DNA of 46,388 bases, taken from RGDT01 sp964630925. GTDB taxonomy: Bacteria; Planctomycetota; Planctomycetia; Gemmatales; Gemmataceae. Positions 26,252 through 33,241 of the stretch are shown here, one piece after another. The notes under the pieces were generated by a model that saw nothing but the letters and a program-made list of their open reading frames with translations, was not told the DNA's origin and searched no databases. A program made the translations under genes and the position numbers. Positions within the stretch are counted from its first letter, which is position 1. The number at the start of each line of letters is the position of its first letter. Where the stretch lies: positions 1 through 46,388 of the forward strand of contig CAZVZK010000081.1 in assembly GCA_964630925.1 (NCBI GenBank), given 5' to 3'.

Positions 26252-27463
26252 TCAGCCGAGGACGCGGTCCCACTTGGCCTTCTGGTACGCCACGCGCTGC
26301 GCCGAGGTCATCTTGGCGAAGTCCGGCGGCGGGCACGGGCACGCCTTCTTGCCGCCGTGGCAGGCGCAGTCGGCCTTCTTCGCCGGGGCCGGCGCGGCGC
26401 CCGCCGCCGGAGCGGGGACGCTGATGACCTTGCCGTTGCCCGCGTAGTTCATGACGCCCGTCTGCAACACCATGTCGTCGTTGAGCGGGCGGTGCGGCTT
26501 GATGCCGAGCGCCTGCAAGACGCCGTGGTACGCCCGCACGGCCTCCTCGGGGCCCACCTCGCCGTCGGCGATGAGGCGGAGGAAGTGGACGAAGGCGAGC
26601 TGGTTCTCGGCGTTGTTGATCTTGCGTCCGAACAGGGCGACACGCGCCCCGTACTTCTTCGCCTCGGCGAGGAGCTTGAAGGCGTCGTAGGTCGTTCCGG
26701 CGCTGCCGCCGAGGATGCCGACGACGAGGTGCGGGTCGTAGTGGACCAGCTCTTCCATCGCCTTCGGGCCGTGGTACACCATCTTCAGGAACAGCGGCCG
26801 CCCCTTGCTCGTCACGCCGCCCAGCGTGCGCACGATGGCGTCATTGATGAAGTCGGGGAGCTTGTCCGGCGGGACGGCCCCCTGCACGCTCGGGTCGAAG
26901 ACCTCGAGGAAATGGCGGAAGCCCTTGCGCTCGGCCTCGATGCGGAAGGCGTTGTACTCCGTCAGCGCCTCTCGATCCAGCCCGGTGTCATTGTTGAACG
27001 TGATGCTGTAGAGCCCGAGGTCCGCCCCCAGCCCGCGCTCGCCGGGCGCGCAGTCGAGGTGCCCGCACTGGATGTGGTCGAGCGTGGCCGTGCGGAAGGG
27101 GCGCGAGGGGTCCGTGGGGTACTTCGCCCCGCGGATGACGTGAATATCGGTGGTGTCATTGGCCCGGCAGGCGGGGGTGACGGGGCTGCCGTCGAACAGG
27201 CGGCGGTGGATGGTCAGCACCTCGCTGGTGCTGGCCGACATCAGCATGATGTCCACCATCTTCTGCTCGACGATCTGCGTGATGATGTCGCGGAACTCGG
27301 CGAGGGAGCGGTACTTCATCTCGCCGGGGTGCGACTCGGGCGAGCGGCCCGGCGCGCCGATGCTGAGCGCCATGTCGGCGTCCTTGGCGTCGGCGAGGAT
27401 GAAATCCTTGCAGCGCGCGGGGTCCGCATGGATCCGGGCCAACTTCGCGTCGAGCGTCTTCAT
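26252..27463 (-). CDS. DeoC/FbaB-like TIM-barrel aldolase with Cys-rich tail and encapsulation-peptide-like end
   Basis: A 403-residue protein, the last gene of the microcompartment operon. Residues 1-330 look like a class I TIM barrel (DFILADAKDADMALSIGAPG, EQKMVDIMLMSASTSEVL, HLVVGILGGSAGTTYDAFKL). The Schiff-base Lys could be one of those in GRPLFLKMVYHG, which I cannot assign with certainty. After an Ala/Pro linker comes DCACHGGKKACPC, with four Cys and a His, then PPPDFAKMTSAQRVAYQKAK and a short end, an amphipathic helix of the encapsulation-peptide type. GAGG lies 7 nt before the ATG. An alternative is an uncharacterised PVM-locus protein. Confidence 0.65.
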   Translation of the reverse strand: MKTLDAKLARIHADPARCKDFILADAKDADMALSIGAPGRSPESHPGEMKYRSLAEFRDIITQIVEQKMVDIMLMSASTSEVLTIHRRLFDGSPVTPACRANDTTDIHVIRGAKYPTDPSRPFRTATLDHIQCGHLDCAPGERGLGADLGLYSITFNNDTGLDREALTEYNAFRIEAERKGFRHFLEVFDPSVQGAVPPDKLPDFINDAIVRTLGGVTSKGRPLFLKMVYHGPKAMEELVHYDPHLVVGILGGSAGTTYDAFKLLAEAKKYGARVALFGRKINNAENQLAFVHFLRLIADGEVGPEEAVRAYHGVLQALGIKPHRPLNDDMVLQTGVMNYAGNGKVISVPAPAAGAAPAPAKKADCACHGGKKACPCPPPDFAKMTSAQRVAYQKAKWDRVLG

Positions 27464-27480
27464 ATTCGCCTCAAGAAGAC

Positions 27481-27638
27481 AATTGTCCACGGATCACACG
27501 GAAGACACGGATGACAGCCAACAGCCAAGATCAGAACCCGGCAGAAGAGAAGACCTATCGCTCCCTGGCATCCTGGCTGATGCCTGCCTTCTTTGCCTTG
27601 GCTGTTATCCGTGTCTTCCGTGTGATCCGTGGACAATT
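27481..27638. repeat. Inverted repeat with TTGTCCACGGATCACACGG arms
   Basis: Arms 27481-27530 and about 27596-27638 share AATTGTCCACGGATCACACG, then GAAGACACGGAT(G/A)ACAGCC with one mismatch over 38 nt. It sits between the aldolase-like gene and the LDH gene, inside the operon. It looks like a non-coding dispersed repeat; the span has no gene. Confidence 0.75.
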
Positions 27639-27643
27639 TGTAT

Positions 27644-28633
27644 TCACGCCTTCTGCCAGGCCGAGCGCGGCACGGCGCGGCCCGCCGGGGCGGCCCCGCC
27701 GCCGATCCGCGCCTCGACCTGGTCGATGATCTCCCGCAGCACCCGCGCCGAGTTCTGCATCCCCGCACGCTCACGCGGCGTCAGGGCCAGCTCCGCCTGC
27801 TGGCGGCAGCCCCCGCAGCCGACCACCGTCGGCACCGACAGGCACACGTCCCGCACGCCGTACAGCCCCTGCTGCAACGTGGACACCGGCAGCACACGCC
27901 GCGCGTCGAGGGCGAGTGACTCCACCACCTCGCGGATCGAGTGGCCCACCGCCATGCTCGATCCGCCCTTCAGCTTGATCAGCTGCGCGCCCGCCGTCTT
28001 CGTATCCTCGAAGGCCTGCTGGGCGGCGCCGGGGGAGAAGCCGGGCCACTGCTCCAGCGGCAGGCCGGCGACGGTGGCGCTCGACCAGACGGGGACCATG
28101 CTGTCGCCGTGCTCGCCGAGGATCGTCGCGTTGACCTGCGACGCCGGCACGCCGAACGCCTTGCCGAGGTTGCCGCGGAACCGCGCCGTGTCGAGCTGCG
28201 TCCCCAGGCCGAGGACACGCTGCCACGGCAGGCCCGAGCGGCGGACTGCCAGGTAGGTCAGCACGTCCACAGGGTTCGACACCACGACCAGATAGGCGTT
28301 CTCCTTCAGGCCGGCCTTCTTCACGTCGCCCAGCAGCGTCAGGAACAGATCGACGTTGCGGTTGATGAGGTCGAGGCGGCTCTCGTCCGGCTTGCGGCGC
28401 AGGCCGGCGGTGATGACGACGCAGTTGCTCGACGGGATGTCTTCCATCGTGCCGGCGCTGATGCGCACGTCGCTCGTCAGGCACGCGGCGTTGAGCAGCT
28501 CCAGGGCGTGGCCCCTGGCCGCGTCGGCGTTCGCGTCGATGAGGCAGACGTGGGACACCTTGCCGCCGGCCTGGAGCGCGTAGGCGGCGCTCGACCCGAC
28601 CAGCCCGCCGCCGCCGATGATGCTGACCTTCAT
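27644..28633 (-). CDS. LDH/MDH-family NAD-dependent 2-hydroxyacid dehydrogenase
   Basis: A 329-residue NAD-binding enzyme (MKVSIIGGGGLVGSSAAYAL Rossmann loop). Catalytic residues are Asp148, Arg151 (LDTARFR) and His175 (LGEHGDS). In the substrate loop, AGLRRKPDESR, the position equal to LDH residue 102 is Arg80, as in malate dehydrogenase, whereas lactate dehydrogenases have Gln. In PVM compartments an enzyme of this family is thought to recycle NADH by reducing an aldehyde such as lactaldehyde; the true substrate is not shown. The start overlaps the stop of the small membrane protein (ATGA). Confidence 0.9.
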   Translation of the reverse strand: MKVSIIGGGGLVGSSAAYALQAGGKVSHVCLIDANADAARGHALELLNAACLTSDVRISAGTMEDIPSSNCVVITAGLRRKPDESRLDLINRNVDLFLTLLGDVKKAGLKENAYLVVVSNPVDVLTYLAVRRSGLPWQRVLGLGTQLDTARFRGNLGKAFGVPASQVNATILGEHGDSMVPVWSSATVAGLPLEQWPGFSPGAAQQAFEDTKTAGAQLIKLKGGSSMAVGHSIREVVESLALDARRVLPVSTLQQGLYGVRDVCLSVPTVVGCGGCRQQAELALTPRERAGMQNSARVLREIIDQVEARIGGGAAPAGRAVPRSAWQKA

Positions 28634-29154
28634 GATTGGTTCTCCGCCGCCTTGACCGCCTGCCGCCTCTGGATGCCGAACACCGAGACCCGCGCCACCA
28701 CCAGGGCGATCATCATGACCCACCACGCGCCCCAGATGATCCTGATCACCAGCCACATGACCGGGCCGCCGATGATCCACAGCGCCACCGTGGCCGCCGC
28801 CACGCCGCCCGTCAGCGCCACCATCGCCACCGTGAAGCCGAAGCTCGCCGCCGGCGACTTGTACCAGATCGCCCTCGTCGGCCGCGGCAATTCGGACGGC
28901 GGCTCGCCCTCACCCTCCCACCGGAAGTACCTCCGGAACGACCACCCGAACACCGTCACCCGCGTCAGGATCACCCCCACCGCCGCCAACATCCACGAGC
29001 CCCAGATGATGCGGTTCGCCAGCGTCAATTCCGCCGGATAATTCTCCCAGTCCCCCAGGGCCACCAGCAGGCCCGACGCGGCCCCCACGGCGGCCAGCAG
29101 CACAAGCACCACCAGCCCGATGATCAGCCACACCCAACGCCCGTTATCCGCCAT
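28630..29154 (-). CDS. Membrane protein of the microcompartment operon
   Basis: A 174-residue protein with four to five membrane segments (LIIGLVVLVLLAAVGAASGLLVAL, WGSWMLAAVGVILTRVTVFG, FGFTVAMVALTGGVAAATVA, WLVIRIIWGAWWVMMIALVV). The two halves end alike (RVTVFGWS/ARVSVFGIQ), suggesting an internal duplication. No family was recognised. Its start is 145 nt downstream of the class II aldolase stop, and its stop overlaps the LDH start. It is not a standard cargo or shell protein. Confidence 0.75.
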   Translation of the reverse strand: MADNGRWVWLIIGLVVLVLLAAVGAASGLLVALGDWENYPAELTLANRIIWGSWMLAAVGVILTRVTVFGWSFRRYFRWEGEGEPPSELPRPTRAIWYKSPAASFGFTVAMVALTGGVAAATVALWIIGGPVMWLVIRIIWGAWWVMMIALVVARVSVFGIQRRQAVKAAENQS

Positions 29155-29160
29155 CACCAC

Positions 29161-29308
29161 CGCCTCGCTTTCATGCGACTCCCGTGAGCAGGCCTCCCTG
29201 GCCTGGGTGGCCTGGGTTGGCTTTGCAACCCCGGAGCGCACTCACCGGGGTCGCCAGAGCCCGACCCCGGCCACCCGAGCGAAACGCCGCGCCTCGCTTT
29301 CATGCGAC
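29161..29308. repeat. 19-bp direct repeats flanking a 110-bp segment
   Basis: CGCCTCGCTTTCATGCGAC occurs at 29161-29179 and again at 29290-29308, the second copy spanning the stop of the class II aldolase gene. The sequence between them has GC-rich palindromic bits but no gene. Either an insertion with long target duplication or slippage could have made it. Confidence 0.7.
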
Positions 29309-30193
29309 GCCGGCCGACTTCAAGGCGGCCATGACCTGGTCGGTGATCTTGCTCACGAGATCGTCCGTGCCGGTGGACATCCTACCGTTCCCCTCGTGGC
29401 CGTTCAGGGCATGCCCGTTCACCTGGCACGGCCCCGTGGCCGGGGCGCACTCGCGCTGGAAGGCCAACGCCTGCGGCACGAAGTCGGAGTAGCCCTCGTC
29501 GAACATGCTCGGCCCGCACAGGTCGCAGCCCGGCTCGCTGAAACGCACGTCGTCGTAACCCAGCCGCTTCTTGAACGTCATCAGCTCCGACGTCTCCTTC
29601 TCCCCGAAGTAGTTCACCCGCCCCAGCATCTTCGACAGGATGAGGATGCGGCAGTAGGCGTCGATGATCTCGGTGTTGAAGTAGGCGTTCTCCAGCGTCG
29701 GGCCGAAGGTCACCGTGCCGTGGTTGGCCAGGAGGATCGTGTTGCAGTCCTTGAGGTAGGGCACGATGCTCTCGGGCAGGCGGTTGTCGCCCGGCGTGGC
29801 ATACTTGGCGATGGGCACCTCGCCCAGGAACACCTCCACCTCCGGCAGAACGCACTTGGGGATCGGCTCGTGCGCCACGGCGAAGGCCGTCGCGTGCGGC
29901 GGGTGGCAGTGGACCACCGCGTGCACGTCGGGCCGGTGCTTGTAGACGGCCAGGTGGACCAGCACCTCGCTCGTCCGCTTCTTCGTGCCGGCGAGCTGCT
30001 TGCCGTCCATGTCCACCTTGCAGATGTCGTCCGGCTTCATATAGCCCTTCGACACCATCGTCGGCGTGCAGAGGACCTCCTTGTCGTTCAGCCGGATGGT
30101 GATGTTGCCGTCGTTGGCGGCGGCGAAGCCCTTGGCGTACAGCCGCCGGCCGATCTCGCAGATCTGTTCCTTCAGCTTGTGCTCGTTCATCAT
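29300..30193 (-). CDS. Class II (FucA/AraD-type) aldolase with encapsulation-peptide-like tail
   Basis: A 297-residue metal-dependent aldolase that would split fuculose- or rhamnulose-1-phosphate into DHAP and L-lactaldehyde. Catalytic features are AANDGNITIRL (phosphate loop), Glu in PEVEVFLGE, HCHPPHATAF (two metal His) and LLANHGTVTFG (third His). The C-terminal 22 residues, TDDLVSKITDQVMAALKSAG plus VA, form an amphipathic helix after a Gly/Asn/His linker, typical of encapsulation peptides. GGGGAGCG precedes the ATG at 30193, which overlaps the BMC-P stop. Confidence 0.92.
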   Translation of the reverse strand: MMNEHKLKEQICEIGRRLYAKGFAAANDGNITIRLNDKEVLCTPTMVSKGYMKPDDICKVDMDGKQLAGTKKRTSEVLVHLAVYKHRPDVHAVVHCHPPHATAFAVAHEPIPKCVLPEVEVFLGEVPIAKYATPGDNRLPESIVPYLKDCNTILLANHGTVTFGPTLENAYFNTEIIDAYCRILILSKMLGRVNYFGEKETSELMTFKKRLGYDDVRFSEPGCDLCGPSMFDEGYSDFVPQALAFQRECAPATGPCQVNGHALNGHEGNGRMSTGTDDLVSKITDQVMAALKSAGVA

Positions 30194-30486
30194 CGCTCCC
30201 CCCCTCCGTCCTTCAATTCGATGTGGTCCAGCAGGCAGGCGCAGTAGGCGTCGAGCGGCACCTTCGCCGGGTGGAACGGCGCCGCCGCCTCGCCGCCCTC
30301 CGTCATGCCGATGCGCATCCCCGGCCCCGCGCCGAGGTCGTCGTAGATCACCAGGTCCTCGCCATCGGCCTTGCCCGCACGCAGGCCGTCGAGGCTGAAC
30401 GGCACGCCGACGAGCCACCGCGCCCCCCGCAGCGACGGGTGGGCCCGCGAGAGCGTCACGGTGCCGATGACCTCAACGATGCGCAC
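30190..30486 (-). CDS. BMC-P vertex protein (EutN/CcmL family)
   Basis: A 98-residue pentamer-type shell protein (MRIVEVIGTVTLSRAHPSLRG start, then DLGAGPGMRIGMTEGG). It would cap the vertices of the icosahedral microcompartment shell. The start lies 14 nt inside the RpiB-like gene and the stop overlaps the class II aldolase start (ATGA). Confidence 0.92.
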   Translation of the reverse strand: MRIVEVIGTVTLSRAHPSLRGARWLVGVPFSLDGLRAGKADGEDLVIYDDLGAGPGMRIGMTEGGEAAAPFHPAKVPLDAYCACLLDHIELKDGGGER

Positions 30487-30922
30487 GGCCTTCCGCCTCC
30501 CTCAGTGCCTCGGCCAGCCCCGCGGGGCATGGCACGTCCTGGAACATGATCCGCAGCATCTGGCGGACCTCGAAGAAGGTCCGGCCCGGCATCTCGACGG
30601 CGAGCAGGTTGGGCGCGACATCGAGGGCGGCCTGGTTGGCCTGGGCGATCGTGGAGACTGGCACCGCGCGGACGCCGGGCACCTTGTTGGCGACGCACGC
30701 CGCCAGGCCCGGCCCCAGGCAGAAGACGACGGCAGCCTTGACCCCGCCGGAGGCCACCTGCTCGGCGAGGTCGCGCGCCCAGCGGGCCGGGTCGCCGACG
30801 AGGCCCATCTCGCGTGCCTTGACGCCCTCGCGGGCCAGCGTGCGCAGGGCCGCCTCGACGTAGGCGTATGGCCTGTCGGAGGATACGGCCCATGCCGCCG
30901 AGCTGGTCGCCGCGTCGGTCAT
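30473..30922 (-). CDS. RpiB/LacAB-like protein lacking the N-terminal catalytic motif
   Basis: A 149-residue protein. The segment VFCLGPGLAACVANKVPGVR aligns with the RpiB active-site loop (CGTGIGMSIAANKVPGIR): the Cys-to-Asn spacing is identical, but the glycine pattern differs. The GSDHAG start of true RpiB, with its catalytic Asp and His, is absent. The end (MLRIMFQDV) is also not typical. It may bind a phosphosugar rather than isomerise one, or it may be structural. It overlaps the BMC-P genes on both sides. Confidence 0.65.
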   Translation of the reverse strand: MTDAATSSAAWAVSSDRPYAYVEAALRTLAREGVKAREMGLVGDPARWARDLAEQVASGGVKAAVVFCLGPGLAACVANKVPGVRAVPVSTIAQANQAALDVAPNLLAVEMPGRTFFEVRQMLRIMFQDVPCPAGLAEALREAEGRAHR

Positions 30923-31176
30923 TCGTCGATGAGCCCCAGGACGGTGTACCGTAGCGGCGAGTCCTTCGCCTTGACCAGCTCCTGAACCAGCTTCGCGTCC
31001 GTCGTCACCATCACCTCGTCGCCCGCGCCCGCGCCGAGGTGGTCGCCGACCAGGACCGGCTCGCCGTCCGGCTTGCCGGCGGGCGTCATGAGCTGCACGA
31101 TCAGCAGACGCCAGCCTTCGAGCGTGCGGTGCTTGACGACGCTGGTGGCGTGGCCGACGACGACTCCTGTTTGCAT
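30919..31176 (-). CDS. BMC-P vertex protein (EutN/CcmL family)
   Basis: An 85-residue EutN/CcmL protein (MQTGVVVGHATSVVKHRTLEG, then VLVGDHLGAGAGDEVMVTTD and VLGLIDE at the end). Its start is 1 nt beyond the aldehyde dehydrogenase stop, and its stop overlaps the RpiB-like start. It is one of three BMC-P paralogues in the operon; the order of three distinct pentamers matches known PVM loci. Confidence 0.92.
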   Translation of the reverse strand: MQTGVVVGHATSVVKHRTLEGWRLLIVQLMTPAGKPDGEPVLVGDHLGAGAGDEVMVTTDAKLVQELVKAKDSPLRYTVLGLIDE

Positions 31177-31177
31177 G

Positions 31178-32593
31178 TCACACCACCCGCATGCTGCCGA
31201 CGGTCGTGGACCGGCGGACACGCGTGAACGTCAGCGGCGTCGTCACCCCCTCGCCGGTCGGCGTGGCGATGGAGAAGCTCAGGTAGCCCTCGCCGCCCGA
31301 GCCCAGCCCCGCCACGCTCGGGCCGTTCTGGACGAAGAGCGTCGTGTCCATCTCACGCCCCATGCGGGTGATCGTCTCCACGTTGCGCGAGTGGATGATG
31401 CTCGTGTGCTTGAACCCGTGCTCCCACTTCTTGGCCAGGGCGATGGCCGTCCCCACGTCCGGCGTCCGCACGAACGGGACGAACGGCATCATCTGCTCGT
31501 GATCGACGAACGGGTGCGAGTCGTTCGTCTCGCCGAACAGCAGCTCCGTCTCTGGCGGGACATTCAACCCGATCTTCGCGGCGAGGACGGCAGCGTCCTG
31601 GCCGACGAGGTCCTTGTTCACGTGCTCGTGGCCCTTGTCGTCCTTGACGAACGCGGCCTTCGTCAGCGCCTCGATCTGCTTGGCGTCGAGCTTGACGGCC
31701 TTGTGGCGCGTCATGGCCTCCATCAGCTCGTCGAAGATGCCCGCGACGGCGAAGACCATCTTCTCGCCGATGCACAGGAGGTTGTTGTCGTAGGCGGCGC
31801 CAGCGACGATGGACTTGGCGGCGTTCTCCAGGTCGGCGGTCTCATCGACCACCACCGGCGGGTTGCCGGGGCCGGCGACGATGGCCCGCTTCGGCGACCG
31901 CAGGGCGGCCCGCGCCACGGCGGGGCCGCCGGTGACGCACAGCAGGCGGATGTCGCGGTGGGCGAAGATGGCCTCGGCGCTCTCAAGCGTCGGCTTCTCG
32001 ATGACCGTGATGAGGTTGTCGATGCCGATGGCCTTGTGGATGGCCTCGTTGAACAGGTGCGTGCCCCTGGCGGCGATGCGTGCCCCGCCGGGGTGCGGGT
32101 TGGCGACGACGGCGTTGCCGGCGGCCAGCATGTTGATGGCGTTGCAGGCCAGCGTCGGCAGCGAGTGCGTGACCGGCGTGATGGCGCCGATGACGCCGAA
32201 GGGGGCGTAATCTTCGAGGGTCACGCCGTTGGAGCCGCTGTAGGCATCGGTCCTCAAGAACTCGACGCCGGGGATGCGGTCGGCGACGACCTGCAGCTTC
32301 TCGATCTTGGCCGACAGCCGGCCGATCTTCGTCTCCTCCAGCTCGGCGCGGCCCAGCTCCTCGGCCTGCTCGACGCAGATCTTGCGGATGCAGTCGAGGG
32401 CCTTCTTGCGGTCGCTGATGGGGCGGCGCTCGAACTCGCGCTGCGCCTTGACGGCGGCGGCCGCCGCCGCGTCCACGTCGGCGAAGACGCCGCGCATCGC
32501 GGAGGCCGGGGCGGGGCCGGCGGCGGGCGTGGCCTTCATGCGGGCCAGCACCTGGGCCACCACTCCGCGGATGAGGTCATCGGTCACTTGCAT
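31178..32593 (-). CDS. CoA-acylating aldehyde dehydrogenase with N-terminal encapsulation peptide
   Basis: A 471-residue PduP/EutE-type enzyme that oxidises an aldehyde (lactaldehyde in PVM compartments) to the acyl-CoA with NAD. Residues 1-20 (MQVTDDLIRGVVAQVLARMK) form an amphipathic encapsulation helix followed by an Ala/Pro linker. Catalytic Cys274 is in YDNNLLCIGEK. The Rossmann part includes FGVIGAITPVTHSLPTLACN and LLCVTGGPAV. ATG at 32593 is preceded by AAGGGCGAAACC. Confidence 0.95.
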   Translation of the reverse strand: MQVTDDLIRGVVAQVLARMKATPAAGPAPASAMRGVFADVDAAAAAAVKAQREFERRPISDRKKALDCIRKICVEQAEELGRAELEETKIGRLSAKIEKLQVVADRIPGVEFLRTDAYSGSNGVTLEDYAPFGVIGAITPVTHSLPTLACNAINMLAAGNAVVANPHPGGARIAARGTHLFNEAIHKAIGIDNLITVIEKPTLESAEAIFAHRDIRLLCVTGGPAVARAALRSPKRAIVAGPGNPPVVVDETADLENAAKSIVAGAAYDNNLLCIGEKMVFAVAGIFDELMEAMTRHKAVKLDAKQIEALTKAAFVKDDKGHEHVNKDLVGQDAAVLAAKIGLNVPPETELLFGETNDSHPFVDHEQMMPFVPFVRTPDVGTAIALAKKWEHGFKHTSIIHSRNVETITRMGREMDTTLFVQNGPSVAGLGSGGEGYLSFSIATPTGEGVTTPLTFTRVRRSTTVGSMRVV

Positions 32594-32617
32594 GGTTTCG
32601 CCCTTGTGATTCCGTAG

Positions 32618-32666
32618 GGCAGGCTGCCAGCCTGCCGACCCGGACGTGGCAGGCTGGCAGCCTGCC
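32618..32666. repeat. Two tandem GGCAGGCTGSCAGCCTGCC hairpins
   Basis: Near-palindromic 19-mers at 32618-32636 and 32648-32666, 11 bp apart, in the only sizeable gap (82 nt) between a BMC-P gene and the aldehyde dehydrogenase gene. Each can fold; such units often stabilise mRNA. Confidence 0.7.
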
Positions 32667-32675
32667 ATACGGGGG

Positions 32676-32990
32676 TCATGTCTCCCGCGCCGAGAAGACC
32701 GTGCGGCCTTCCACGTTGACGGTGTCCACGATGCCGATGATGGCGGCGTCGACGGGCAGCTTCTCGGTCTCGGGCGTCAGCCGGGCGCTGGACCCCTGGA
32801 CGATCAGCACCATCTCGCCCTCGCCGGCCCCGACGGTGTCCACGACGACGAAGCTCCGCCCCGTGCCGATGAGCCTGTCCCTCGCCGCCGGGTCGACGCG
32901 CAGCGGCTCGACCATGAGCAGCTTGTGGCCGGTCATCGACTTGACCTTGTGCGTCGAGACGACGCTGCCGGTGACGCGCGCGACGAACAT
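32676..32990 (-). CDS. BMC-P vertex protein (EutN/CcmL family)
   Basis: A 104-residue EutN/CcmL shell pentamer (MFVARVTGSVVSTHKVKSM, HKLLMVEPLRVD, VVVDTVGAGEGEMVLIVQGS). Longer than the other two BMC-P proteins by a C-terminal extension. It starts 4 nt after the selenoprotein stop. Confidence 0.93.
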   Translation of the reverse strand: MFVARVTGSVVSTHKVKSMTGHKLLMVEPLRVDPAARDRLIGTGRSFVVVDTVGAGEGEMVLIVQGSSARLTPETEKLPVDAAIIGIVDTVNVEGRTVFSARET

Positions 32991-32994
32991 CGTT

Positions 32995-33228
32995 TCACGC
33001 CTTCTTGATCCGCTCGATGCCCGCGAGGATCTCGTCCTGCGTCGGGAAGCGATGCGCCTCGTGTTTGCTGAAGATCCTCTGCCCGTCCACGGCGACGTCG
33101 AAGACGCCGCCCGAGCCCTTCGTCATTTCCGCCTGCACGTCGGCGAACCGCGCCCGGATCGCTGCCACCAGACCGGAGGCAACACCCTTGTACCCTCAGG
33201 CCGTGCAGTAGGTGATCTCGACCTTCAT
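32995..33228 (-). CDS. SelW/Rdx-family selenoprotein (CxxU), UGA recoded as selenocysteine
   Basis: A 77-residue thioredoxin-fold protein. It reads MKVEITYCTA-U-GYKGVASG; the UGA at 33196-33198 is residue 11, in the place of the second Cys of the Rdx CxxC motif (Cys8-Thr-Ala-Sec11). After it the frame continues with GSGGVFDVAVDGQRIFSKHE and RFPTQDEI, the classical Rdx signature, and ends with TGA at 32995-32997. Rdx proteins are small thiol oxidoreductases. It sits between the acetate-kinase-like and BMC-P genes with 13- and 4-nt gaps, so it belongs to the operon. ATG at 33228 has GAGGAGGATGAAGAG before it. Conventional gene callers would stop at UGA. No other Sec genes are seen here. Confidence 0.9.
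33161..33183 (-). promoter_or_regulatory. Bacterial SECIS hairpin
   Basis: Begins 13 nt after the UGA. Stem GUUGCC-U-CC / GG-U-GGCAGC (8 pairs plus one U-U mismatch), apical loop GGUCU. The first loop base is 22 nt after UGA. E. coli fdhF has the same GGUCU core at about 19 nt, read by SelB. This supports selenocysteine at the UGA. Confidence 0.85.
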
Positions 33229-33241
33229 CTCTTCATCCTCC

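Noticed and set aside
29155..29299. tRNA or small RNA in the BMC operon gap
   Set aside because: No cloverleaf or terminator could be drawn; only the direct repeats are clear.
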